Part shown: positions 48,531 to 60,715 of the stretch, in pieces
Numbering within the stretch: position 1 is the stretch's first letter
Layout: each line of letters begins with the position of its first letter
NCBI GenBank assembly: GCA_946122785.1
Contig: CAMGYJ010000004.1
Location: 11,554,150-11,618,149, forward strand
Length of the DNA: 64,000 nt
Reading direction: 5' to 3'
From: Linum tenue
Lineage: Eukaryota; Streptophyta; Magnoliopsida; Malpighiales; Linaceae
Notes under the pieces: model-generated
The model's input: the letters and a program-made list of their open reading frames with translations, nothing else
What the model was told of the DNA's origin: nothing
Databases searched by the model: none
Made by a program: the position numbers and the translations under genes

Positions 48531-50850
48531 AGTTCATTTGATTATTTATATTAGTTAACTTATCTATATGTTTGAATTTTTTGGATCTTGTATACATTTT
48601 ATGTTCTCGCTTCATAAGTGAATATGTGGTATGTCTATACCAAAAAATCTTAATATTTAATAGTTAGCACACTCGTTTGTGATGTTTTTATTCTCTGATC
48701 ATAAATCATGTCATAAAGGTTTATCACGTCTCATTTAGGATCGTATATATAAAAAAAAGTTCCACCAAGACGCTCAAATTTATTATCTTATACAACATAC
48801 ATAAATAGACATTCTCGACTTTGTACGAACTCTCAGCCAATTAATCAGAGTTCAAATTATTGGAAAAGAAACTTGATTACTGGATAAATTATGTTTATTC
48901 CAATTGAAATTTGACACACATCATATCCCTTATAATGATTAAATTCTCTAAACCTCACTCATCTTTATTGTTGATGTTCATGAAGTCTTTGTATAGCAAC
49001 TTATGACCATTTTTCTATCAAGATACAAATTATTATTATTATCTTACAATATATATCAGTTGCTAATATTTTAAGTTTGGACTAACCCTCAACCCATGCC
49101 TTTTGTCTAGATGTTCGTTTAGAATCTGAATCCAAGGCATTCATATCGAATGTTCTCATCTTAACATGTTCCTTTAATGTGTAATTTTTCAACTATTTGA
49201 ATGTCCATTCGCTAAAATTTCTTTATATTTGGTGTTTGTTCTAGCACAAAAATTTCATTACTTATATTAATAATTGGTTAAGTGTGTATACGACAGAAAA
49301 ATATTTCAGTTGCATTCAAAATTATGTATTCCTTGAATAATTAACTTATAATTTTTTAACAAAATATTTTGTAGCAAAATTTAAAAGTTCATACAAACAT
49401 TATGGCTTTTCACATGTATTTAAGTTATTGGATGTATTTTAGACACATCTATTGTTAATATCTAAACATATATATACAGAGAGTTTATTTTACTTTCAAC
49501 ACTAATTAATACATTTGAACTCAGCTCCTTAGTTGAAATATGATATGCCAAAATTTGGTATGAAATCACAGGCTCACAACTATATAGACTTGTTACAATT
49601 TTCTTACTAAACTCATATTTATTAAATATTCTTCTTTTGACCCAATAGCTTGGTTTACACTACTGTAACTATAATTTTTTTTTGTTATATATGTGAAGTA
49701 AAACATTAATGTTTATTTATTACCTCAATCATCGAATTTAGATTTTTCTTAGCATGAAATATGATGTGTAATGTACATCCTTAACAAAGATTTTTCTAAA
49801 TTTCACACATTTCATTTTTCAAGGGATCTCGTGTCTCATCCTAAAATATGAAGTCAAAGTTCATCAACTATTAGTATACTATTTCGTACATCGATATAAT
49901 GGAAAAACAAAATATGATATATGTCACTCTCCATCATGATTGTCATGTCGGTCGGCATGCCACCGGTTGAACCATTCAGCCAGTACCGGTCATGAAATCG
50001 ACATGACACCATCGGTATGACCGGTATGATCGGTTTATGAATTTCTAAGTAAAATACGTAGTTTTAGTGATTTAAGTATGAGTACATGTAATTTTATTTG
50101 AAATATTATATTTTATTCAAATATCAATATGAATTGTACGTAAATTGTCTTCAAATATGGTTTATATATGATAAAATTCATTTGATACTAAAGATTTTTT
50201 ATATTTTTACATATTTTATTAACCGACATGAACCGACACTAACCGGTTGTACCACTGGTAAAACCATTCCACTTGCTAAACCGGTTTGATAACCTTTCTC
50301 TCCATATGTTATATATAGATATAATGCAAAAACAAAAGCAAAATAATTATTGGATAAAAGAGAATTAAATATTAAATGAAGAGAAAGAGACAACTCCATA
50401 AATAGGTCAATAACTATTTTTTTTGTAAAAAAATTGTCCAACTTGGCAACTTGAGATCTCTCCAAGTGCTTATGTGGCAAAAATTTAATTTTGAATTGTC
50501 ATAATATTATGTATAGATTTGGAGGAGTTTTGGAGACAAACTTTTTTATAAGTGAGGAATAATTTAATAATCGGTACATTTTGATGAGGAGTTAATCTTT
50601 CAAATAAAGAATAGTGCCTTTGTGTGTGGCCCAATGGCCTAACAGCCCAACTCTTTTGTAAATGAGATTTCAGCCCAAATTATCAACTCATGAGCCCAAG
50701 TGTTTGACCCAATCGTTTCTCCAATTTAGCATTCTTGCCCTTTTTCATCGTCCAAGCAAAAGAAAGTTTTTAGCTGCCGCCTCGCCCACTCTGTTTTGCT
50801 TCCCCTTTCCGTTCTGTTCCATACATCGCCGATTTGAGTTAGATACAGAG

Positions 50851-51105
50851 TGTTTAGTGATATGTATTTTGGGCATTGGCCCATTGATCCATACGTATTA
50901 GTTAGAGTTGGACACGTATGGAGAGTAGCTAGGGTTATACGTATTTGTATATATATGCTTGTAACTAGAACTATTAAGCCTAAGCTGAAAAAGAGGCTAC
51001 AATAGCTTCGGTCGTGGACTAGTCTCGTTCATACTGAACGAGAAGACCACGAAAATCTCTGTGTCGATTTCTACTTTCTATTTTGAAAATCCGTTACGAT
51101 CAACA
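50851..51105 (+). repeat. 5' LTR of copia element
   Basis: 255 bp, TG...CA, ending directly before the primer site. Confidence 0.8.
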
Positions 51106-51117
51106 TGGTATCAGAGC
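51106..51117 (+). other. Primer-binding site TGGTATCAGAGC
   Basis: A perfect plant tRNA-iMet-type primer site directly adjoining the 5' LTR. Confidence 0.88.
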
Positions 51118-51118
51118 T

Positions 51119-53557
51119 TATGTCTTCCAAGCAAATTACGGCTCGTCTCAACTCCAAGAATTATGCGGTTTGGGAGTTCCAGTTTCGCACTCTGATCGAA
51201 GGGAAGGGACTTCTGGTTTGGCTTGACGGGACGGCAGCTCGTCCAACGACGAATCCATCTACGGCGTAGGAGATCATGCCAATGGACCGTTAATCATGCT
51301 AAGGTCAAGACTCTTCTCCTTAATTATGTTGATGGCTCGATAATTCAGAGGCTTCGTATGCTGCCCACTACTGTAGCTATGTGGAAATACCTGGCCGACA
51401 CATATAGGACGACCACCGCTTCACATCGATACAAAATCGAGGTCAAGTTTGCTTCGCTTTATCAAGGTAACATGGACGTGACTACTTACTACAGTGCGGC
51501 GCACAACCTATGGGCCAAACAAGACCTCGTCACGGCGTTAGTTCTCACTACTGTTGGCTCGGTGGAAGTTAGGGCTGAGAGGGATATGATGCGGCTGATG
51601 TAGATTCTCATGCGGCTCAACCAGGACTTTTAGCCAATCCGAGCTTCCTTGCTGAATCAGGAGCATCTCCGCGAGGAAGGTGTGCTTGCTTCCTTGATTT
51701 AGGAGGAAACGCGTCTACGGACGCAAGCTGTTCTGGACGTCTGCCTGGGTTCTGGTGAGGGTAAGGCCATTTTTAGTGCTACTCAGGAGCAGCAGCGTTC
51801 GTCCGAGTCCGCTGGTGGTGGAGGGAGTCGTGGGGTCTCTCGTGACTTGGCGGTTCCACGAGAGGATGCGCCGTTCGCTACATATTTGTCTTCTTTCCAA
51901 CGACGTGTTAACCCACCGATGTTGAGTGTTTTCATTGCAGGGAGAAGGGTCACACAAAGAATTATTACCGGAAGCGGAATCTTTGAGTCTACTGCAAAAA
52001 GAATGGACGTATTATTCCAGAGTGCCCGACGCTTGAAGGGAGAAACCATGAATCTAATGGTCGTGGTGGGGGTCGCGGGAATGGATTATCTACCTCGCGG
52101 CTGGCTTATTCTACCCAGCCGGCGCTCCCTACAGCTGGTGCCGAGGGTCTTGTTGTGACTCCAGCTACGTTGGAACAATTGGTGAACAAGTCAATGTCGT
52201 CTGCTTTTGCCAGCCTGCATTTTTTTGGTAAGCTTCCTACTTGGATACTTGACTCTGCTTGTTTTAATCATATGATGGGTAATGGTTCTCCACTTAAGCA
52301 ACTTCATCCAGTTGTAAATGTGTCGTTACAAATTACTAATGGTGAGAGGTTGCATGTATCTGGCATGGGTTCGGTTCATACTTCTGGTATAGATTTTCCC
52401 TCCACGTATCATGTGCCTAAACTGGTTCCAAGTTTGGTTTTTGTTGGTCAGGTTACTGACCAAGGTTATCGTGTTACGTTTGCACCATCTGGCTTTGTTT
52501 TACAGGATCAGAAGACTTGGAGGGAGATCGGGCGGGGTAGCAAAAAGGGTCAGATTTTCTATCTCGAGCAGCTTCATCCTCCGTCATCATCATTGGTGTC
52601 GTCTGCCCTAGCCAATTCACGTCCTTTGTCTCCTGTTTTCTAGAGCCTTCCTCATCAAACTTTTAAGTTATGGCATACTCGGTTGGGTCATCCAAAATCT
52701 AGTCGTGTTATGACCATGTTTAAGCAACATTTATTTGGGAATAATGCTTTTGCTCCTCTTTTTTCGGATTTTTCATCTACTAGTTGTATTGAGAATAAGA
52801 CTACATGTATATCTTTTGCGTCTAGTCTTATTGTAATTTCATAACCCTTCCACTGGATTCGTACGGACCTATGGGGGGGGGGGGAGTCCTGCTAATTCGC
52901 GCGTGGGTTATAAGTATTGTGCCTTGTTCATTGATCATGCTACTAGGTACACCTGGGTTTATTTTCTCTGACTAAAATATGATCTTTTATCTGTTGCTAC
53001 CGAGTTTCTTGCCATGGTTAAAACCTAGTTTGATAGGAGTGTTTGTGTAGTCCGTTCTGATCCCGGAGGTGAGTTTAGTTATGGTCCTTGGCATCCTGCC
53101 ACAAAATCCTGTCTCGGTGTGTCACAACAAAATTGTTTGGTCAAACATAAAAATCACCATGTTTTGGAGGTTACTCGAGTTCTCTTTCTATTCTCCTTTG
53201 TTGCTACCGCCGTTCACCTAATCAATTACCAGATCACCCCTGTCCTTGGTCAAACCAATCATTACACGTGTCTTTGCCATAAACAACCTCCGTATTCTCG
53301 TCTTCGTGTCTTTGGGTGTCTTTGTTTTGTTCTCTTTCCTCATTCAGAGAGTACTAAACTCACTTTCAAAGCTGCTCATTGATGTTTTCTTGGCTAGAAT
53401 GACATTCATAAGTACTACTTGTGTTATGACCAAAATTTTCGTTGTCTTCGTACTGCTTGTCACATCGTTTTTCTTGAAAATTTGATGCACTATTCCTCTC
53501 CTTCTGCATCTGATCCTCCGCTCTTTGATATGTTCCTTGCTCCTCCTTCCTTTACTG

Positions 53558-53589
<32 letters not shown>

Positions 53590-54852
53590 TTAATGGACCC
53601 TAAGGATGATAGGCTACCTCCCGACCTCCCGCTGTCGAGCATAATACGTCCGGTGCCTCTTCCTCGAATGAGTCTTCGCCGCCCTCGCCTCCAGTCGTGG
53701 CTCCTCCTCGCTCCAATCGCACTACCCGTGGTGCCCCTCCCATCCGCCACCAGGATCACATGGCCTATAATGTGGATCGATCCCCATTCCTACCCGGTAT
53801 TCTCAGGCTAAGGGGAATCCACACTAGGATCGTGCGATGGATGAGGAGTTTGACGCTCTTCACGCTAATGACACATGGGACTTGGGGTCTCACCCTCCGC
53901 TTTTTGTGCAGGTGATCGAGTCTCGATGGGTATATAATCTGAAATTTCTACCCGATGATACTCTCGAGCGATATAAGGCCTATGTTGTTGCCCAAGAATT
54001 TTGTCAGGAGTATGGTATCGACTTTGATGAGACTTTTGCCCCGGTGGCAAAAATGGTGACTATCTGGTCTCTCTTGGAAGTAGCCTCTATACCGTGGTTA
54101 TGACACCGATGGAGCTTAACCTCAAACTCGGTCGAGAGTCAGGTGATTTGTTGGCTGATGGAGGGAAGCATTACATAAGTGTTTTTGGGAGTTTTATTTA
54201 TTTGACTTCTACTCGCCCACATATTTACTATGCAGTTCAGATCGTCAACCAGTTTATGTCCGCTCCTCGTACCGATCACTTGGCTGCGCTGCATAGGATT
54301 CTGCGTTACATACAAGGGACGAAGGACATGGGTTTGTTACTTCCTTCGTCTGGTTCTCTCGTGCTCCAGGCTTTCTCGGAGTCCGACTATGCAGGTTGTG
54401 TGGATACTCATCACCCTACGACAGGGTGGTGTGTCCATCTGCATAATTCTTTTTTTTCCTGGGGCAGTAAAAAGCAGGATCGAGTATCGATGTCTTCTAC
54501 ATAGGTTGAGTATAGGGCCATGTCTGATGTCTCTTCTTAGCTTGTCTGGTAACGTCGACTACTTGGTGATCTCGGAGTTGATTGTGCGCTACCTCGCTAG
54601 CTATATGGTGATAATACGAGTGCTATACAGATTGCGACGAAACCTATGCTTCATGAGCGTACTAAGCACATTGAGGTTCATCTAGACTACATACAGGACT
54701 TGGTTCGCGATGGGATTCTGCGTATATTCCATGTTACTTCTGTGGACCAGATTGTTGATCTGCTGACCAAGTCCTTCGCAGCCAGTCGTCATTTCTATCT
54801 TTCTCGTAAATTGATGATGAGAGATCCTCATCAATTTGGGGAAGGCTGTTGA
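51119..54852 (+). pseudogene. Copia gag-pol polyprotein, heavily mutated
   Basis: Gag: LNSKNYAVWEFQFRTLIEG, then SYLAD-type segment MWKYLADTYRTTT. A knuckle-like EKGHTKNYY remnant. Protease with WILDSACFNHM (family DSGA). GAG-pre-integrase piece LWHTRLGHPKSSR. RT starts with WVYNLKFLPD and DETFAPVAKM; the catalytic core including YVDD is deleted near 54090. The C-terminal RT/RNase H part includes TRPHIYYAVQIVNQFMS, SDYAGC and LHERTKHIEVHLDYI. Many stops and frameshifts. Gene order protease-integrase-RT-RNase H fits Ty1/copia. A GAT-repeat encodes an Asp run at 53561-53586. Confidence 0.88.
53561..53586 (+). repeat. GAT trinucleotide microsatellite
   Basis: About nine GAT units inside the copia pol remnant, encoding a run of aspartates. 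Confidence 0.85.
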
Positions 54853-54963
54853 GTGGTATGTATTTTGGGCTTTGGCCCATTGATCCATACATACTGGTTA
54901 GTCTTAGCTGCGTATGGAGAGTAGCTAGGGTTATACTATTTATATATATATAAGGTGGCTACT

Positions 54964-55046
54964 TCGGTGCACTCACTTTTTTGAGTGCATTCAGTGCACC
55001 GACCTCTAAAAGTGGTCATAATACATTAAATTTTGAAATTTAATGT
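54964..55046. repeat. Two short hairpins at copia/Athila junction
   Basis: CGGTGCACT (54965-54973) pairs with AGTGCACCG (54993-55001), and inside it GCACTCA pairs with TGAGTGC. Then ACATTAAATTT-TG-AAATTTAATGT (55023-55046) is a perfect palindrome. Confidence 0.8.
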
Positions 55047-55052
55047 GTTGTA

Positions 55053-55316
55053 TTAGTCTAATATGATGATATAACGTTGAATGGGTGACCTCATGTCTGC
55101 AGCCCTAGCGGTCCAGTTGGATCCCATGGTCTGCTCCTCGGGGATCACATCACGGTTCTCTGGATCAACCATCTCTTCTTCCTCTTCTTCTAACTGCAGC
55201 TGTGTTAGCGCCTCCTCCGCAGCCAGTCGCGCCTTTAGAGCCCGCTTGAAGTTCCCGCAAGTTCGTTCAAGCTCCTGGTCTAATGGAAGTAGTTCTCCCG
55301 ACTGGCTACGGGTCAT
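55053..55316 (-). pseudogene. Athila gag N-terminus, truncated
   Basis: Minus strand: MTRSQSGELLPLDQELERTC, then EEEEEEMVDPENRDVIPEEQ and AADMRSPIQ, resembling the start of Athila gag. It lies about 120 bp downstream of the primer site, as expected. After MRSPIQ the sequence turns into unrelated DNA, so the rest of the element is lost. Confidence 0.75.
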
Positions 55317-55436
55317 GCACTACCTGCACACAATCAGCAGAAGCAACCCGTGAAGGCACACAGGTGGAAGAGATAAAATGCAGTAAATAAAAAGCTAGAG
55401 TAACAAATTCTCACGTTTCCCCAATAACCTAGAGGG

Positions 55437-55455
55437 TTCCCCGGCAACGGCGCCA
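55437..55455 (-). other. Primer-binding site, tRNA-Asp type
   Basis: On the minus strand TGGCGCCGTTGCCGGGGAA, complementary to the 3' end of plant tRNA-Asp. It lies six bases from the LTR edge. This primer is typical of Athila/Tat elements. Confidence 0.9.
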
Positions 55456-55461
55456 AAAACT

Positions 55462-56789
55462 TGACACGCCAAAACACAACACCAAACTGCGACCAAGTGT
55501 AATCGCAGTCCGGGAATGCAGTAACAGGCAAGTTATATTATCAATTATCTAGCAAACTAATTTGAGTGATTGTTGTTTAAAGCAAAAGCAGTAAGAAAGC
55601 AGGAAATGGTTCGGTTTTCAAAAGCAGGTAAGAGTCACTCGGGAATGAGTCCCCCTAGCCCCTTAGTTAGGTTCAATTGCAATTCCCCTGGGTTGATTTA
55701 CTGTTGATTAGACTGCGGAAGATCCGACAGTAGCTTGGAATCTCTTAAGCTGACCAAGCCCTCTCAGTCTAACTACCCGGCAGACGACTAGTCTTCACCG
55801 GGATAGAAAGCTGAAGCAATAAGCACAGAACTCCACTACTGGAATTGAATTCCAGTACAAAACAGTAAACTGGCTAACTCTCGTATAGCCAATCTCCTAC
55901 TATCGAATGAAGAGGCTCTAACAACCTAATCAGATTCTATCTATCTCAGGTTGCAGCAGAAATCGAGAAAAGCTGATCAGACTCCAATCAATTCAATAAA
56001 CATGCATCATTCGATTAAAATCAAACAGTAATATCATCCCAAGTCATTACAATCAAATCCCTAACACAAGGAACTAGGGTTCTTCATAACCAAGTGAGAG
56101 AAAGGTTCTACTCCATAGAGAGAGAAAGGAAAACAGAAATCAGAGTAGTCATACTCATAAAGATGAGGAAAATCTGCTATGGGATGTCAATCTTCACTCC
56201 TAGGGACGTAATCTGGGCTTCAATGATGAGAAATCCACTCCAAAATAGCTCCTAGGGTTTGTTCTTCGCTCTTTCCCTCTCTAAAACTCTGTTTTTGCTC
56301 TAGAAACTCGAATACCTCTTCCTTGGCTCGAATCTGCCTCCAAAAACCCGACTCTGGGCGAATTACGGGCTGAATTACGACCGTAATCACGTCCTGCCCG
56401 TTATTCGCTCCAAAACGCACGTTTCAATTAAGCTGAAGGAGGAGGAGATACGCCCGTAATTTCCCAATTACCGCCAGTAATTCTTGGAGGTCCTGCCCGT
56501 AATTTTAGCACCGAGAGGAAATTCTGGGAAAAGGCTCGGCAATTGTTTTACGGGCATGCCCTGACCAATTACGGTCGTAATTTGGCAGGGGCTGCCCGTA
56601 ATTCTTCCTGTGAATCACCATCTGACCTCCAAATGACCCGAAACTTGCGCCTATGCACCTCTTTACTTGCTAGGACCTGAAATACGACAAAACAACACAA
56701 CCTAGCGTAAAATAGGCCAAGGAACCATCAATTCGAACCAAAATGGACAGGAAACCAGAGTGAAAACACGTGCAAATACGATGCTATCA
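55462..56789 (-). repeat. Athila 5' LTR (LTR copy 2)
   Basis: 1,328 bp with TG/CA ends: on the minus strand it starts TGATAGCATCG (56789) and ends GGCGTGTCA (55462). It aligns along its length with the plus-strand LTR at 60716-62090 and in part with 1900-2665. It holds an ATTACGG-type palindrome cluster at 56340-56610. Confidence 0.88.
56340..56610. repeat. Palindrome cluster, arm ATTA around CGGYCG
   Basis: ATTACGGTCGTAAT (near 56570), ATTACGACCGTAAT (near 56372), and half-sites ATTACGGGC / GCCCGTAATT at least five times. It sits at the same LTR position as the clusters in LTR copies 1 and 3. Confidence 0.85.
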
Positions 56790-57302
56790 GTTATAGTGGT
56801 TTGTTTTCTAGGATTTAATGAATTTAATGCTAGGGTCTTAACTAGTGTCGTGAGATTATTTGTTGTGATTTGACTATTTGTTGTATTCGATTTGGTATTT
56901 GAGGCATTTGAATGCATCTTTACCTTTTAAGCATGCTGCGTGGTTTGAACTGCAAAGTATTCTATGTGATTTGATTATAAGATTATATGAATTCCTGATT
57001 TTAAGTTATTTGATCTATATAGAAGTTGAAAGTGTGACAATCATTTGATTTGAGTATCTGGATAATTTGTATTAAAATTTGGAAAGTCTGTATTAGCCAC
57101 TAGAGACAATCAATTTATGGATTTGTATATGTTATTTGTTTTCGACGGTTTGTCTGGAGACATTTCATTTGCATAATAATCATACACATCATATCTACTC
57201 AATCATTGCATTGCACGAACACACCGTGGAGGAGGAGGTGGTCTGTACATATCTGTTGGTTCTGTGTAGTTACAACAATCCGTTATCTGTATCTAAATCT
57301 GT
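56790..57302. other. AT-rich DNA, no gene seen
   Basis: About 500 bp between Athila LTR copy 2 and the second MULE. Nothing recognisable; it ends with TAAATCTGT, one side of the MULE target duplication. Confidence 0.5.
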
Positions 57303-57399
57303 GAGATTTTTCCAGAAATAGCACCTTTAAAAAAAAATTACAATACTAGCACCCTTCCAAAAATATTTACAAAACTAGCACCCTCTTTTATGGATCGCA

Positions 57400-57770
57400 C
57401 CCTTGAGGTGCGTTTTATATATAAACCGCATCCTCCAGGTGCGTTTTATATGTAAACCGCACCTGGAGGGTGCATTCAATTTTGGTGGGGCTAAAACGCA
57501 TTTTGGCAATGCGTTTTTAGTTCTGGCCTACATAAAACGCATGGCCGAGGTGCTGTTTAGCCTGACCTAGGCAAACCGCACCATAGAGATGCGTTTTGTT
57601 TCTCCAAAACCAAACCGCACCTCTAAGGTGCGTTTTAACTATGCAGACCGCACCCCCAAGTGCGGTCTCTGTGTCAATAATTTCCCGACACACGACAACC
57701 ATGCAGAGAATTATGGACGTAGGGCTGCATGGCAGACTAAAACCGCACCCTAGAGGTGCGGTTTTCCTCA
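57400..57770. repeat. Left subterminal GCACCT/AGGTGCG array of second MULE
   Basis: About ten copies of AACCGCACC / GGTGCGTTTTA-type words, many forming inverted pairs. The mirror array lies at 59100-59470. Confidence 0.85.
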
Positions 57771-57977
57771 TTTTTTTCCCTATATAAGACTGCCCGGAAA
57801 ACCTATACTCTTCACACCTCTCATTCTCTCTTTTCATTTTTCTGTTGTATCTCTATATTTATTTAGTGTTTTTGCCATTAACATTAACTCGAAAGTTTAT
57901 TTTGTGTTACTTTTTATTGTTATTTGTGATTTGTGATTTTTATGATATTAACTGAACTACGGTTTTTTTGTGTGCAG

Positions 57978-58382
57978 ATGGCATTCCGTCAGTTCACGCT
58001 TGGCTTACGGTGGAATGGTTACACGGAAGAGACCGGAAAGGGGGCCACCTACGTCGGTGGCAATTTTCAGAAAATAACGGTCGGTACCAGACCGAAGCTT
58101 GAAGACCTCCATCAAATATGCACTGACGTTACTTGCATGGATGGCACGAGAAGAGTAGATCGTATGGTGTACCGATATCCAAACAGAGAAAGTGGGTCAT
58201 TGTGGCATGAGGAATATACCATAACCACTCAAGATGACGTCGATTCCATGCTCGAATTCTTGAGGACCAACAAATTGGCCAAAGCCGAGATGTTCGTTTA
58301 CACCGAGCCAGCCGTTGGTGTTGGAGGTCATTCTGGACACGGTCAAACATCTGGTATCCATGGTGTTGGAGGTCATTCTTAA
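57978..58382 (+). pseudogene. MULE transposase N-terminal domain, second MULE
   Basis: An open frame of 134 codons starting MAFRQFTLGLRWNGY, preceded by an intron acceptor-like TGTGTGCAG. It parallels the N-terminus at 38453: FRQFTLGLRWN against FKKFQLIIRWN, LEDLHQICTDVTC against WQELCDICADRIC, and VYRYP against TYRYP. It ends in a Gly/His-rich repeat (GVGGHSGHG) and a stop. No zinc, catalytic or SWIM domain follows, so on its own it would be a domain-only protein. Otherwise the frame is intact. Confidence 0.7.
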
Positions 58383-58829
58383 TACCCGATTTTCGCAGGT
58401 AATGGGAGGATATGATAATCGCTTAAAACCCAATTTCCTTAGACGTGCATCTCTTTATAAAGAGTCGAAGTAAGTGGCGCTATGTATTCGATTAAATTAT
58501 TGAAAACCACCAACACGGTTAAAAAATAAACATAAATTTATTTTATATTACACTAGGCACATTAACAAAATAAAAGAAGGACAAATGGTGAAGAATTGTA
58601 TGTACCAGGTGATCGTTCCAAACATCCCTTGACCGATGGTTGGGTTGGTCGTACAAGTCGATTGGATCCACCGGTCCTTGCTCGAGATAATACCGTTGGT
58701 TGTATATATCGACGTCCTCCCCAACCTACGAGAAAATAACAACGAGGTTAGTACATAGATTAATTAAAAAACTTATAACAACAACAAAAATTAAACCAGA
58801 ATAATGAGTACATACCGCTTGAAATTCAT

Positions 58830-58965
58830 CAACATAAACTCCTTCTCCTTGCCACTAATCGGCCATTTTTTCGGCGTAATTCGGACAGAGCTTCGGCTCG
58901 GCTCGGCGGGTTTTTGGGAAAAAAACCTAAGAAATGTTTTCTGATGGCAGATGGGACTTAGCCGC
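58830..58965 (-). pseudogene. PMD gene first-exon fragment, second MULE
   Basis: The minus strand reads VAAKSHLPSENI, then RRAEPKLCPNYAEKMAD, a stop, then WQGEGVYVDEFQA ending at a GT donor. It corresponds to the first PMD exon at 45547-45678 (VAAKFDLL, then PVEPLSGFCQKMDEE). Further minus-strand pieces near 58600-58740 may be later exons. Stops and the missing core make it non-functional. Confidence 0.6.
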
Positions 58966-59563
58966 AACCAACAGACTTTTATTTCCTAGGCTTTTGGGAG
59001 GGGAGGGTTTAGAGAGATTATATCTAGAGAGAAGGAAGAATGGGTTGTGGAGTGAAGAAATGAGAGGGGGAAGGGGGGTATTTATACCCAACAGACAGCA
59101 CCCCTCAGGGGCGGTACGGTAATTTTACCACCACCAAAAACGCATCTCCCGGATGCGATGTCCGCATCCCGAGGCGTTGAACGCTCTGGAAACCGACGCT
59201 CCACTTTTCAATGCCGAAAAACGCACCTCCCCAGTGCGTTCTCCGATCCACCGCGCGGATTGCTGACGTGGCTATGCTCCTGCCCGTCTGATCGCACCTC
59301 AATCGTGCGGACTGGAAGGCCGCTGGCCACCAACCGTTGAACGCATCTTGGGGATGCGTTTCACTTTTTGACTTCGCATAAATCGCATCCTAGAGGTGCA
59401 TTTTATGTGGGAAACGCTTTCTTAGGCTGCGTTTTATTTATAAAACGCACCTCTAAGGTGCGTTCCATAAAAATAGGTGCTACTTTTGTAAATATTTTTG
59501 GAAGGGTGCTAGTATTGTAATTTTTTTTAAAGGTGCTATTATTGGAAAAATCTCTACATCTGT

Positions 59564-60265
59564 TATATGTTGATTATACCGAGTATTTCTCTGATTTGGC
59601 TATTTGTCTGAAACTTTGAAACGACCGATTGAGCTTATTTGGTTCGTTTATTTGATTTGAAAGTTTTGGAATATGTATATGGAATTTTTGTTAATATGTA
59701 TTAATCCGATTAAACTTTTGGAAATTGGAGAGAATCAGAGTTTGAGTTACACACTTCTTTTCAATGGTCACAAAGTGTCGTTATTTATCTACTAATTATG
59801 GGTCTTGACAGGGTGCATAATTATATTATTTATAGTACAATAAACTCCCAACCATTGATATGATATGATATATGTGGTTTAATAGTAGTGTTACGTTGTT
59901 GCTACATATCTAGCAGAAGTGCAGAACTATGCAATTTTAGAAAGGAGATCCCTTTCTTTCTTTTAATTTTACGAGGTTAACGATTTCTGCATCGTATTTT
60001 GATTATAACATTTACATACAATTCTCACTTTCTTAATATCCAGCTTAAACGGTGGGACTGTGAATATTAGGTGAATGTAGTGAAACCATAAGAAAACTGG
60101 AGAAATAAGTGTTAATATGTGTTGGAAAAAATCTAAAAATTATTTAGAGAGACTAGATAAAGTACATTAGGGTACCCTATTATATTTTTCTTTGGAGAGA
60201 ACACAGCCTTCTCGAAAAATAGATTTATAATCATGTTTCTTGAAGAAAAAAAAGAAGCTTTCTAA
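59564..60265. other. AT-rich DNA, no gene seen
   Basis: About 700 bp between the second MULE and the LINE tail. No repeat or coding sequence recognised. Confidence 0.5.
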
Positions 60266-60525
60266 TTTTTTTTTTTTTTGTAGAAAGACAGACGACATAG
60301 TGTCTAGATCATATTACTAGTAAATCGATCATGGGAAACTCCCATGATGTCGTGGAACAACTAATGCCTGACTCCTTGGTCGCACACATTGAAATAACGC
60401 GTGCCAAAATCAAACATCATGACCCATATCTGCTAAGTAATCAACAGCAAAATTTGATTTCCTAAAAACATGGTTAATAAAAACCTCCTACTCAAGACTA
60501 AGTAAGTGGTTAAACTGATTTGCAA

Positions 60526-60715
60526 TTAACCCATGTCGATGCTCGTCATCTTCAAAATGCTTAGCAATCGCAATAGCCGTGGAAGAGTACATTTCTGCTG
60601 AATCTTCTTGTAGCCCTTGTTCCGCGCAATCTTTAATCCCTCCATGGCTCCTTTCAGCTCCGCACTTGTAATTGAACAGATCCCCAGGTTGTTGACAAAG
60701 GCTTCATGGCACCTC
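60526..60715 (-). pseudogene. LINE RNase H domain, C-terminal part
   Basis: The minus strand reads FVNNLGICSITSAELKGAME then GLKIARNKGYKKI. The SAELKGAMEGLKIA helix is typical of plant LINE RNase H (RVT_3) domains. The upstream half lies at 62060-62210, beyond the LTR insertion. Confidence 0.8.

Larger units (their letters stand above)
46309..50850. other. Decayed AT-rich DNA between MULE and copia element
   Basis: No recognisable gene in 4.5 kb. Contents: two Helitron-like minus-strand termini (46484-46520 and 48500-48530), degenerate repeats at 47000-47930, and an ACCGGT-rich patch at 49945-50290. Confidence 0.5.
50851..54953 (+). mobile_element. Ty1/copia LTR retrotransposon, decayed, 3' LTR truncated
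   Basis: A 5' LTR (50851-51105), primer site, gag, protease, RT and RNase H remnants, purine tract, then a partial 3' LTR (54847-54953). Both LTRs start TGTT and share TATGTATTTTGGGC and GTATGGAGAGTAGCTAGGG. The 3' LTR stops matching after about 107 bp, so the element was truncated after insertion and no target duplication can be tested. Confidence 0.88.
57303..59554. mobile_element. Second MULE, internally deleted
   Basis: The left end GAGATTTTTCCAGAAATAGC and the inverse of the right end (GAGATTTTTCCAATAATAGC) pair for about 80 bp. Flanks TAAATCTGT (57294-57302) and TACATCTGT (59555-59563) match at 8 of 9 positions. Subterminal arrays of GCACCT-N-AGGTGCG words fill both sides. Inside are the start of a transposase gene on plus and the start of a PMD gene on minus; the middle of both is missing. 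Confidence 0.9.

Noticed and set aside
53490..53759. Minus-strand frame with Ser and Arg runs
   Set aside because: Antisense to the copia pol remnant; composition comes from the GAT microsatellite.
55081..55353. Plus-strand serine-rich frame
   Set aside because: Antisense of the Athila gag start; the serine runs mirror the glutamate run of gag.
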